Part shown: positions 1 to 7,899 of the stretch, piece after piece
How positions within the stretch are numbered: the stretch's first letter is position 1
Layout: every line of letters starts with the position of its first letter
Assembly (NCBI GenBank): GCA_964596685.1
Contig: CAZQVA010000007.1
Location: 1 to 64,000 of the forward strand
Reading direction: 5' to 3'
DNA from: CAZQVA01 sp964596685
Lineage (GTDB): Bacteria > Chlamydiota > Chlamydiia > Chlamydiales > VFKH01
DNA: 64,000 nt
Program-made: the position numbers and the translations under genes
Notes under the pieces: model-generated
What the model saw: the letters and a program-made list of their open reading frames with translations, nothing else
The model's database searches: none
What the model was told of the DNA's origin: nothing

Positions 1-60
1 AGATAGGGAAAAGTCGTAGGCGCGCGTTAAAACTAGGGGGGGGGTGAGCATGTACCAACT

Positions 61-720
61 ATGGCCTGTTACTACAAATGTATTTTAGATCTCCTCGGTA
101 TAGATAAGTTTAATCAAATATTCGGATCAAATTCAGGTCTTGGTTTAACTATAGGACAGAGGGGCATCACAGATAGCAGAACCCCGATTTCATTCTTGGC
201 CGAACACACAGATGCTTCAAAACAAATGAAAGCGGGTGCGTTAGGGAAACGACCGCTTCAAATCGGAGAGGAGTGTCATTTTGCCGGTATTATTTGGTAT
301 GCGAATAAACACCCTGAAGGATCCGGTGGGGGATGGAACGTGATCTATATTGGAGATGATGTAGATGGTAATCAACTCTTTATAGCTCATGGATTTGAAA
401 AGCCTTTAACGGAAAAAGAAATCAATCAACAATTTATTGAGCTTTACAATAGAGAAAGAACGCCTCAGGATGAAGAGCATGTAATTCATGCGAAAAACCC
501 CAGACTGCATGACAAGAGAGTAAATCAGCACCTGAGAGAGCACTATACCATTTGTTTGGAACAAGTTGAAAAAGATCCCGAAAGGTTTATAAAAGGATTT
601 CTGGTCGGTTCTGTAAGAAGTCTTAATGCAAGATATATTGCTCAATTGGAAAGCACATCTAATGTTAAGGGGACTCTGTTAAAACTAATAGCTAAAAACT
701 GGTCCAGTTCACCCACATAG
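61..720 (+). CDS. hypothetical protein, 219 aa
   Basis: I do not recognise this protein. It is 219 residues, soluble-looking, with no signal peptide or membrane segment. A glycine-rich patch and a Cys/His-containing middle (GEECHFAG at about 73-80, FIAHGF further on) could suggest an enzyme core, but no family is assigned. The three in-frame stops upstream (the last at 34-36) fix ATG 61 as the first possible start. A run of nine G lies at 36-44, just upstream. It borders a stretch of degraded genes and the tRNA-linked integrase remnant, so it may belong to the same acquired island. Confidence 0.5.
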   Translation: MACYYKCILDLLGIDKFNQIFGSNSGLGLTIGQRGITDSRTPISFLAEHTDASKQMKAGALGKRPLQIGEECHFAGIIWYANKHPEGSGGGWNVIYIGDDVDGNQLFIAHGFEKPLTEKEINQQFIELYNRERTPQDEEHVIHAKNPRLHDKRVNQHLREHYTICLEQVEKDPERFIKGFLVGSVRSLNARYIAQLESTSNVKGTLLKLIAKNWSSSPT

Positions 721-750
721 GTAACACTTTTTCGTTTAATAGACGTACTT

Positions 751-921
751 TTACCTAAATGTTCTCCATTCCTCGGCAGTCAATCCTTTACTAACTAATT
801 GTCCAACTTCGACAGTCAGCATTCTAAAAGCGTCCGCTCTCTGGCTGGTGAAGTTATGAAAGGTTCTTGGTCTCTCAATTCTTCCAATACAATTTACATG
901 AATTCTTTCAGGTGAAATAGC
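751..921 (-). pseudogene. short open remnant, no start codon
   Basis: On the minus strand a 56-codon open stretch without a suitable ATG ends at TAA 751-753. Its composition is protein-like (it contains RIERPRTFHNFTSQRADAFR and ends TAEEWRTFR), and it opens directly after a stop codon at 922-924. I read it as the 3' end of a decayed gene. The flanking 721-750 and 922-990 hold nothing else I can support. Confidence 0.3.
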
Positions 922-1090
922 CTATATTATGTAGCTTCTAAAATTAAGCAAGTTTCTACAAATTCTGGAAAATTTTTTAGAACTCTCTCCTTAGGACAAT
1001 TTCCATAAATATGAATAAGTACCGCTTCTATTTAAGGAGCATACCCCTTCTGCGTTTTCAAGGTGCTCGTTCCATCCTCTGGGAGTCTCA

Positions 1091-1243
1091 TTAACTTTCT
1101 GCAGGGTTCCTTGTCTTGTTTGTAATCGCCTTGATAAATTCACTTTTCTTGACATAGCCGAAGAAGCCTTTAGGAAATGAATCAAATGGGTATTTGGGAT
1201 TATCGGCTATCTGCTTTAGACTTACATACTCAACTTTATCCAT
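1091..1243 (-). CDS. small ORF, 50 aa, with strong ribosome binding site; probably truncated
   Basis: ATG at 1243 is preceded by AGGAGG with a six-base spacer, the best Shine-Dalgarno in this part of the window. The product begins MDKVEYVSLKQIADNPKYPF, which reminds me of small phage/plasmid DNA-binding proteins starting SLxxIADNPxYPF, but the rest does not clearly match. Translation stops after 50 residues. An overlapping frame stays open to 991, so a frameshift may have shortened a protein of about 85 residues. It lies in the decayed tRNA-Met island. Function is not assigned. Confidence 0.4.
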   Translation of the reverse strand: MDKVEYVSLKQIADNPKYPFDSFPKGFFGYVKKSEFIKAITNKTRNPAES

Positions 1244-1371
1244 AGAAAACCTCCTGTAATGGATTTTTGATATATGAGCCGAATTATAATGGTTATTTTG
1301 CGCAAAAATAGGCGCATTGAGTGAAAGTTTGATCTGCTAAAAAGAGGGGAAATGACTGGCCAATACTTTAA

Positions 1372-2286
1372 CTAGCGTTGGCCAATAGCTGGATGAGGAA
1401 AGCTAAGAAGGGTTAGCAAAGTAATTTTTCCTGCATTTGCAGCTGATGGCAATGCTTCTACTACCTTATCTAAAACTCTGCTTAAGCTTCTTGGCTTTGA
1501 CTGAAAAAATCCGTCTCTATTGCTAGAGCCAATGTTTTTCAAGGCATTCAAATATTGATTTAGCGTTGAAGAAATTGGCATTGTAGAACGGCCATAAAAA
1601 GTGGGTATTGCCACCGAAGATTGTCTATGTGTTAAGCAGTTTATCGGTATTTGAGAGACCAGATTAAATTGAGTTGGCAATCGTCTTCGGGCACTTGTCA
1701 AGCAGATCCAAGCAAGCCCCAGTGCTTCAGCAGCTACCAACTGAGAGTTAGCTCTGCCTTCTAAGAACTCTCTTGCCAATCCTTGAAGAATTTGAGCGAC
1801 TAAGGTAGACATCTATAGGGTAGGCTGTAGCTGGTGCAATTCGACTGATTTTTCCTGTGCCTTGGTCAACTCTCATCTCTTCAGGAAAGATTTCTTCAAT
1901 AAGACCTCTTTCCTCTTGAGGAAATTGTTCTCTTAGATAAGCTGTAAAACTTCTAAGGGAACGTATTTTAGATGATCTGCGACCTTTTTTTGTTTTGATT
2001 TCGGATGATATCCTCTCTAGGTAAGCCTTTAAAGTTTCCTTAGAGTTATGTCTCGGAATAATGCGTTTTGTGTAATCTTGGATGTCAAGCTGAAGCTCAG
2101 CCATTCGTCGTAATATGATTCAGCAAACTCCTTTGCTGCTTCAACCGTAGACGGTGTGCGATCAAATTTAGGAAAGTGATCATACAAATCTGCAAATATC
2201 CAACAACAAGCCTCTTTACGAGGCCAAGGATCAATATTTTCATCTCCAAGTCCAGGAATGCTTGCTATGCATTGCGGCTCTCTTTA
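1372..2286 (-). pseudogene. multiply frameshifted gene remnant, unknown family
   Basis: Read on the minus strand, three reading-frame pieces join into one plausible protein. The first runs from about 2286 (CIASIPGLGDENIDPWPRK..., ending SYYDE near 2104). The second is 2104-1806 (MAELQLDIQDYTKRII..., ending near TAYPI). The third is 1812-1372 (MSTLVAQILQGLAREFLEG...). The breaks near 2104 and 1812 each need a one- or two-base change to restore the frame. The 5' end is fused to the integrase remnant, which suggests a deletion joint near 2270. I do not recognise the family. Sequencing error could explain one break, but several breaks beside a stop-containing integrase argue for true decay. Confidence 0.5.
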
Positions 2287-2849
2287 CAAGAGATGATCAA
2301 ACGAGATGCTTCATCATCAGAAAGAATGCGATCTCTTCCTCTGGACTCTTTGAGCTTGATCAGGTTAAAGCAGGGGTTTTCATCAATCCAGCGAAGACGC
2401 CGGCAAGCGTAGGTTAAGCAAGAAGATAGAGCAGCAATCTATCGGTTGACGGTTGCGGATGAACGCTTCTTCCCGTTAAGCATTGGTGTCTCAATTAAAA
2501 GTTGCCGTTCCTTAGAGAGAAGCTCTGGAGTGAGATGGACAAGAGCATAGCCTGAAAGCCGCTCTTTCCAATAGTTCATGTGACGAATAGCATTTTTTTG
2601 TGCTCTTAGATGCTCTAATGCGCCATCAGAGATGTAGCGTTGAACAAGATCAGCAAAGGTGCTGTGGGTATTTACTCTTTCAAACTCGAACTGTCCCATC
2701 TTAATCTGACGTTCAACTTCTTGTGCCCAATCATCTGCTTCTTGCTTTCGGTCAAAATGATTGCAGACGGTAGGGAAACCTTTGATACGAACGACTGCAC
2801 GCCAGTGGCTGGTGCCATTCTTATTTTTACGCTTTTGTATAGAAGCCAT
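2265..2849 (-). pseudogene. tyrosine recombinase (phage-type integrase), N-terminal part with internal stop
   Basis: The first 136 codons encode the N-terminal arm-type and SAM-like core-binding domains of a phage integrase (MASIQKRKNKNGTSHWRAVV, then FDRKQEADDWAQEVERQIK, then STFADLVQRYI). A TAG stop at 2439-2441 interrupts it. The frame continues with typical integrase sequence (IAALSSCLTYACRRLRWIDENP, RILSDDEASRLI) to a second stop at 2265-2267. The catalytic half with the R-H-R-Y residues is missing, so it is non-functional. The gene starts 142 bp from the 3' end of tRNA-Met and points away from it, the usual layout of an element integrated in a tRNA 3' end. Confidence 0.85.
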
Positions 2850-2942
2850 TGCTCAAACCTCATGTGTTTATGGTTCGAGCGGCTGGATAGTGTGTGTTAA
2901 GATTGTTTTTCGTTGCACCGCAGCAACAAAACTTAACTTGAA

Positions 2943-2962
2943 AAGCTTGAAAAATCAAGCTT
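2943..2962. terminator. inverted repeat downstream of tRNA-Met, weak terminator candidate
   Basis: AAGCTTGA and TCAAGCTT form an 8-bp stem with a four-base loop about 30 bp past the 3' end of the tRNA on the minus strand. Only a short T run (TTTTC) follows on that strand, so terminator activity is uncertain. Confidence 0.35.
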
Positions 2963-2990
2963 ATTCGTGCTCACACGGGTGAGAAAAAGA

Positions 2991-3063
2991 TGGGGCAACC
3001 TGGATTTGAACCAGGGACCGACGGGTTATGAGTCCGCTGCTCTAACCGCTGAGCTATTGCCCC
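2991..3063 (-). tRNA. tRNA-Met (anticodon CAT)
   Basis: On the minus strand a 73-nt cloverleaf begins GGGGCAA and ends TTGCCCC plus discriminator A. It has a D-arm TAGCTCAGC..., an anticodon loop CTCATAA (anticodon CAT) and a T-loop GGTTCAAATCC. CCA is not encoded. With CAT it could be elongator tRNA-Met or the isoleucine tRNA modified by TilS; the sequence alone does not decide this, but the lack of a mismatched 1:72 pair argues against the initiator. The adjacent integrase remnant suggests this gene was an attachment site. Confidence 0.9.
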
Positions 3064-3257
3064 ATAAAAAAAAGGATTGTGGAAGCGGCAATTATGGAAA
3101 AGAAATTTTGAAAAGAAAGCCGCTTTTGGTTATAATCTCCCCATATAGATATCACGTTTTTATAGTTGACGGCAAGTTGAATTGCATGAATCTGGACTTT
3201 AACAACGTAGGTGCGGCTCTAAAATCACACTCACGTTAGACAAAACCCTTGATTTGA

Positions 3258-3279
3258 AGAGCCTTTTGCAAAAGGCTCT
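3258..3279. repeat. 22-bp perfect palindrome upstream of the MFS gene
   Basis: AGAGCCTTTTG is followed directly by its reverse complement. It has no loop and no T run, so it is not a standard terminator. It lies between the tRNA promoter region and the MFS start and could be an operator or a repeat-element relic: its GAGCCTTTTGCAAAA core also occurs at the left end of element E at 48611. The rest of 3064-3304 shows nothing else I can support. Confidence 0.4.
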
Positions 3280-3304
3280 GAAGTCTGATGCAATCCGCGT
3301 GAAC

Positions 3305-4579
3305 ATGAGGTCAATGAACGACATAAGTGCTCTTTCCACAAAGGATTCTGTTGCCCTAAATCGCACCAAATTTGCGCTCTTAAGCACAGGTATTCTTAAC
3401 GAACCACTCTTGATGCTTTATAATCTTGCGGCGTTTATTCTCCACAAAGATTTAGGTGCTACCGCTTGGCATATCGCCATTTTGACGATGCTTCGCCCTC
3501 TGACATCGCTTTTAAGCCTATATTGGAGTTCGTCTGTTTTTTTTAAACCAGAGCGCGCTGTATCAAATGTGATTTGGGCTGGCATTTTGTCGCGCCTTAT
3601 GTTCTTTCTGTTTCCCTGGTTAAATAGCCCAGGATGGTTTATCGCTGGTATTGTCTTCTATATGATGCTCTATAGAGGTGCGACACCTGCGTGGCTAGAA
3701 ATTCTCAAAACACATCTTCCCGATGGAAAACGCGAACGTAATTTTTCTCTGTCTTCTATTTTGGCATACACTGAAGGGATCTTGCTCGGCATTGCCTTCG
3801 GGCAAATGCTTGACGTGTTTCCAGGTAGCTGGCGCTGGCTCTTTGCACTCTGCGCGACCATTGGATTAATTGGCGTCTTTTTTCAAGCGCGCATCCCCAG
3901 GCTGCCTACAGTAGCATGTGAAAGATCTTTTCCCAATGCCAAAACTTTAATGCAACATCTGACCACCCCTTGGAAAGAAGCGTGGAATCTTTTACGCTCA
4001 CAACCATCGTTTGCACGCTTTCAATGGGCAATGATGCTCTTTGGGATCGGGATCATGATTATTCAACCCGCTCTGCCTTTTTTCTTTATCGATACTCTAA
4101 AATTATCTTATACCGACCTCGCCGTTGCCTTCGCGGTTTGCCGTGGATTAGGCTTTGCTATTTCATCCACTCTTTGGGCAAAAGCATTAACGCGACGCAC
4201 ACTCTATCCCGTAACCAGCGCTATTTTTGTCTTAATGGCCGCATTTCCTTTGTGCCTGCTCTGCGCTCAGTGGCATGTGTGGGCTCTTTACCTAGGTTAT
4301 ACCATCTATGGGGTTGCTCAAGCTGGAATCCATCTCAGCTGGAATTTATCCGGCCCTCTTTTTGCTGAACAAAATAATAGCACACTTTACAGCTCTGTAA
4401 ATGTCGTTTCTATAGGCATCAGGGGGTGTTTTGTGCCGATTTTAGGCAGTGGCTTGTGCACCCTTTTTGGTCCCATATTTGTACTTGGATGTGGGGTCTT
4501 TTTTGCCGCTCTAGCTGCATTGAAAATGGGTCAATATGGCTTGAGCGAAAAGCGAGCCATTGGCGCATCGGGCGATTGA
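3305..4579 (+). CDS. MFS-type membrane transporter
   Basis: About 424 residues with some twelve hydrophobic segments and a short basic loop PDGKRER near the middle, the general pattern of a major facilitator carrier in the inner membrane. No substrate can be read from the sequence. The frame is open from a TTG at 3254, but that region contains a palindrome and no ribosome binding site. ATG 3305 and ATG 3314 are both possible; 3305 is used here, while the GAGG at 3307-3310 is too close to serve 3314 well. It is monocistronic, with 140 bp to the next gene. The family call is good; the start is uncertain. Confidence 0.75.
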   Translation: MRSMNDISALSTKDSVALNRTKFALLSTGILNEPLLMLYNLAAFILHKDLGATAWHIAILTMLRPLTSLLSLYWSSSVFFKPERAVSNVIWAGILSRLMFFLFPWLNSPGWFIAGIVFYMMLYRGATPAWLEILKTHLPDGKRERNFSLSSILAYTEGILLGIAFGQMLDVFPGSWRWLFALCATIGLIGVFFQARIPRLPTVACERSFPNAKTLMQHLTTPWKEAWNLLRSQPSFARFQWAMMLFGIGIMIIQPALPFFFIDTLKLSYTDLAVAFAVCRGLGFAISSTLWAKALTRRTLYPVTSAIFVLMAAFPLCLLCAQWHVWALYLGYTIYGVAQAGIHLSWNLSGPLFAEQNNSTLYSSVNVVSIGIRGCFVPILGSGLCTLFGPIFVLGCGVFFAALAALKMGQYGLSEKRAIGASGD

Positions 4580-4616
4580 TTTTAATTCAAGAGACTTCTT
4601 ATAATATCCTACTTAT

Positions 4617-4645
4617 TTGACAGACGGTTTGTAACAAGATTAATC
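4617..4645 (+). promoter_or_regulatory. weak sigma70-type promoter candidate for the first nucleotide transporter
   Basis: TTGACA at 4617-4622 is followed after 17 bp by TTAATC at 4640-4645. The -35 box is perfect and the -10 box is poor. It would give an untranslated leader of about 70 nt before ATG 4723. The surroundings are AT-rich, so the match could be chance. Confidence 0.3.
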
Positions 4646-4722
4646 GATCTGTTGATTTTATTTTGCAAATCTAATGTAATCTATTTTTACGGATTTGTAA
4701 GTGATTTTATTTGAGGAACAAT

Positions 4723-6273
4723 ATGTCACAAAGTACGCAAGTCGAGTTTGGGCGTTGGCGTTCTTTTTTCTGGCCAATTCATGCTTATGAATTGAAAAAA
4801 GTGCTCCCCATGCTTTTGATGTTTTTTTGTATTTCTTTCAACTACACAATTTTGAGAGATACAAAGGACACATTGGTGGTCACTGCTCCAGGATCAGGCG
4901 CAGAAGCAATCCCTTTTATTAAAGTTTGGTGTGTAGTCCCAGCAGCTGTTCTCTTCATGATTATTTATGCAAAGTTGAGCAACGTGCTGAGTAAGCAAGG
5001 TCTTTTCTATGCTACTATCACTCCGTTTTTAGTGTTTTTTGGGCTCTTTGCACTCGTTTTGTATCCTGCAAAAGATGCTCTCCATCCTACAGAGCTCGCA
5101 GATCAACTGCAAGCGGCCTTACCACAAGGTTTGGGTGGATTAGTGGCGATCTTTAGAAACTGGACGTATGCCGTTTTCTATGTGCTTGCAGAACTTTGGG
5201 GCAGCGTGATGCTATCCCTAGTCTTCTGGGGATTTGCTAATGACATTACACGTGTCGTTGAAGCAAAACGCTTCTATGCCCTTTTTGGTATTGGTGCGAA
5301 CCTAGCTCTCCTCGTTTCCGGACCTGCAATTATTTATGTTTCCGGTATCCGCCAAGGGCTTGCTCCTGGAGTGGATGCATGGGGTGTTTCTTTGAACTAC
5401 CTTATGTCCATGGTTGTTGTAGCAGGCATTATTGTCATGTTTACATATACATGGATTCACAAGTATGTTCTCACAGATGCACGCTTCTACAATCCTGAAG
5501 AAGTAAGAGGACCTAAGAAAAAAGATAAGCCTAAGATGTCCTTGATGGAAAGTTTCAAGTATTTGGCACGTTCCAAATATATTGGTTGCCTAGCCATCCT
5601 CGTTATTGCATACGGCATGTCAATTAACTTAGTTGAAGTGACTTGGAAAAACCAAGTGAAGCTGCTCTACAACAACGCAAATGATTATAGCGTATTTATG
5701 GGCTACTTCTCCACTTTCACAGGTCTAGTCACTGTCTTGATGATGCTATTTGTTGGTGGTAACGTTCTACGCCGTTTTGGCTGGACAGTCGCTGCACAAA
5801 TTACACCTGTTGTGCTACTGATTACAGGTTTAGGATTCTTCGGGTTTATCTTGTTTAGAGATTCTCTCCAAGGGTATATCGCGATGTTGGGCACAAGTCC
5901 GCTCTTCTTAGCTGTACTCTTCGGTACAATCCAAAACATTATGAGTAAATCCTCTAAGTACTCCCTCTTCGATCCAACGAAAGAAATGGCTTATATTCCT
6001 CTTGACCAAGAATCCAAGGTTAAAGGTAAAGCCGCGATCGACGTTGTGGGTGCACGTTTAGGTAAATCTGGTGGATCCCTTGCACAGCAAGGCCTCCTTC
6101 TTGCCTTTGGATCAATCGCAGCAATCACTCCTTATGTAGGAGCGATTATGCTCGTTATTATCGTTGCTTGGATTTTCGCAGCGCGCTCTCTTGGAAAACA
6201 ATTCCAAGCGCTCAATGCTCCAAAAGACGATGCAACGGGTGGAACAGCAAAACCGGCTACAGAACGCGCCTAA
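4723..6273 (+). CDS. tlc: ATP/ADP translocase-type nucleotide transporter (NTT/Tlc family), first copy
   Basis: This 516-residue inner-membrane protein belongs to the chlamydial/rickettsial/plastid nucleotide transporter family, with eleven or twelve hydrophobic segments. Family-typical stretches include ELKKVLPMLLMFFCISFNYT, LRDTKDTLVVTAPGSGAEAI, PFIKVWCVVPAA, AELWGSVMLSLVFWGFAND, SLFDPTKEMAYIPLD and KVKGKAAIDVVGARLGKSGG. Family members either exchange host ATP for ADP or import nucleotides with protons; the sequence alone does not say which. The start is ATG 4723, with GAGGA at 4713-4717; the in-frame TTG 4711 overlaps that ribosome binding site and is rejected. A strong terminator follows, then a second copy of the same family. 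Confidence 0.95.
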   Translation: MSQSTQVEFGRWRSFFWPIHAYELKKVLPMLLMFFCISFNYTILRDTKDTLVVTAPGSGAEAIPFIKVWCVVPAAVLFMIIYAKLSNVLSKQGLFYATITPFLVFFGLFALVLYPAKDALHPTELADQLQAALPQGLGGLVAIFRNWTYAVFYVLAELWGSVMLSLVFWGFANDITRVVEAKRFYALFGIGANLALLVSGPAIIYVSGIRQGLAPGVDAWGVSLNYLMSMVVVAGIIVMFTYTWIHKYVLTDARFYNPEEVRGPKKKDKPKMSLMESFKYLARSKYIGCLAILVIAYGMSINLVEVTWKNQVKLLYNNANDYSVFMGYFSTFTGLVTVLMMLFVGGNVLRRFGWTVAAQITPVVLLITGLGFFGFILFRDSLQGYIAMLGTSPLFLAVLFGTIQNIMSKSSKYSLFDPTKEMAYIPLDQESKVKGKAAIDVVGARLGKSGGSLAQQGLLLAFGSIAAITPYVGAIMLVIIVAWIFAARSLGKQFQALNAPKDDATGGTAKPATERA

Positions 6274-6301
6274 TTTTATTAGCACATTTTGTGTCCGTTA
6301 A

Positions 6302-6338
6302 AGGGAGAAGAGCCTCATCGCTCTTCTCCCCTTTTTAT
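6302..6338 (+). terminator. rho-independent terminator between the two nucleotide transporters
   Basis: GGGAGAAGAG (6303-6312), an eight-base loop, and CTCTTCTCCC (6321-6330) form a perfect 10-bp stem followed by CTTTTTATTT. The ribosome binding site of the second transporter (AGGAAAAG at 6341-6348) begins immediately after the T run. The second gene therefore depends either on read-through or on a promoter inside the first gene. Confidence 0.85.
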
Positions 6339-6352
6339 TTAGGAAAAGTATT

Positions 6353-7834
6353 GTGGAACAACTGAGTAAATGGCGTAATTTTCTATGGCCGATCCATCGA
6401 TCGGAGTTGAAGAAAGTCATCCCTATGCTGATGATGTTTTTCATGATTACCTTCAACTACACAGTCCTTAAAGACATCAAAGACACCCTTTTGATCACAG
6501 CACCCGGTTCTGGTGCAGAGGTTATTCCTTTTATCAAAGTATGGTGTGTTGTCCCTGGTGCCATCTTATTCATGCTTTACTACGCAAAGATGAGCAACTT
6601 GCTTTCGCGAAAACAACTCTTTTTGGCCACAATTAGCCCATTTATACTCTTCTTTGCCCTCTTTGCATTTTTCCTTTATCCTTATCGCGACCTTCTTCAA
6701 CCTGAATCCTCAGCTACATGGCTTGCACACCACCTACCTGTTGGATTTAAAGGGCTGATTGCTCTTTATCGCAACTGGACTTTCACTGTTTTCTATGTAC
6801 TTGCAGAATTGTGGGGCTCTGTTATGCTCACGTTGGTCTTCTGGGGCTTTGCCAACCAGATCACCCGCTTGAGTGAGGCAAGCCGCTTTTATGCGTTATT
6901 TGGCCTTGGTGGCAATTGTGCGCCCTTTTTTGCGGGGATGCTCATGGTTCACCTTTCGAGTCGAGCAACTAATAGTGAAATCTATTCGTGGCAAGGCTCC
7001 TTGCAAATTCTGCTCTCTATCACAGTGATCGTGGGTGTGCTCATCATCTTTTGCTATAATTGGATCTTTAACTTTGTACAACACGATGCAAATGTTCCTG
7101 AAACTGAGCGAGTAAAAGCAAAAGTGAAATTAAAAATGTCCTTAAAGGACAGTTTTATTTTCTTGGCACAATCCCCTTACATACGCTTATTGGCAATTTT
7201 AGTGCTTTCTTATGGCATTGCCATCAACCTTATTGAAGTTTCATGGAAGCATCAAGCCAAGCTGCTTTACCCCAAAGCGCAAGAATATGGCGCTTTTGCA
7301 GGCTATATTTCAATATGCACAGGACTACTTTCTCCTTTTATGTCTCTATTCGTAGGTGGTAACTTAATTCGTCGTTGTGGTTGGCGTATTGGAGCACTGG
7401 CAACACCTGTTGTCCTTCTAGTTACAGGTATCGGCTTTTTTGCTTTTATCATTTTTAGAGATCAACTTGGTGGCTTTGTATCTCTTTTCGGCGTCACGCC
7501 TCTCTTCTTGGCTGTTATCTTCGGCTCGATTCAAAATATCATGAGCAAGGCAACCAAGTACTCACTTTTTGACCCTACCAAAGAAATGGTGTATATCCCC
7601 TTAGACGAAGAAGCTAAAGTGAAGGGAAAAGCCGCTGTTGATGTAGTTGGGAGTCGTTTGGGAAAATCCAGTGGATCTTTACTACAACAAGGACTGCTTT
7701 TTATTTTTGGATCACTCGAAATGATCACTCCGTATATCGGGGTGCTCCTCTTCATCGTAATTTTTCTTTGGATTCATGCGGTGAATCGTTTGGGCGCGCG
7801 TCTTCCTCATCCCCATCAGGAAACAACCTCCTAA
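6353..7834 (+). CDS. tlc: ATP/ADP translocase-type nucleotide transporter (NTT/Tlc family), second copy
   Basis: This 493-residue paralogue of the preceding gene has the same landmarks: ELKKVIPMLMMFFMITFNYT, LKDIKDTLLITAPGSGAE, AELWGSVMLTLVFWGFAN, SLFDPTKEMVYIPLDEEAKV and GKAAVDVVGSRLGKSSGS. The N-terminal Ser/Gln/Val segment and the C-terminal Ala/Gly-rich tail of copy 1 are shorter here. The start is GTG 6353 with AGGAAAAG five bases upstream; no ATG fits. Tandem copies with clear divergence suggest an old duplication and probably different substrates, since environmental chlamydiae carry several such transporters with distinct specificities. Substrate cannot be assigned here. Confidence 0.95.
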   Translation: MEQLSKWRNFLWPIHRSELKKVIPMLMMFFMITFNYTVLKDIKDTLLITAPGSGAEVIPFIKVWCVVPGAILFMLYYAKMSNLLSRKQLFLATISPFILFFALFAFFLYPYRDLLQPESSATWLAHHLPVGFKGLIALYRNWTFTVFYVLAELWGSVMLTLVFWGFANQITRLSEASRFYALFGLGGNCAPFFAGMLMVHLSSRATNSEIYSWQGSLQILLSITVIVGVLIIFCYNWIFNFVQHDANVPETERVKAKVKLKMSLKDSFIFLAQSPYIRLLAILVLSYGIAINLIEVSWKHQAKLLYPKAQEYGAFAGYISICTGLLSPFMSLFVGGNLIRRCGWRIGALATPVVLLVTGIGFFAFIIFRDQLGGFVSLFGVTPLFLAVIFGSIQNIMSKATKYSLFDPTKEMVYIPLDEEAKVKGKAAVDVVGSRLGKSSGSLLQQGLLFIFGSLEMITPYIGVLLFIVIFLWIHAVNRLGARLPHPHQETTS

Positions 7835-7899
7835 ATGTTCGCAAAGCTCTGGGCGAAAAATTAAGTAGAAAATAATTCAATTTCTGCTATCTTCAGCCT

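Noticed and set aside
991..1185. Independent 64-residue minus-strand gene
   Set aside because: It has no ribosome binding site and overlaps the better small ORF; at most it is the frameshifted tail of that ORF.
4711..4722. TTG start giving the first nucleotide transporter four more residues
   Set aside because: The TTG overlaps the GAGGA that serves ATG 4723 and has no ribosome binding site of its own.
7835..7899. Terminator after the second nucleotide transporter
   Set aside because: Only a 5-bp TTCGC/GCGAA stem with a 10-base loop; too weak to call.
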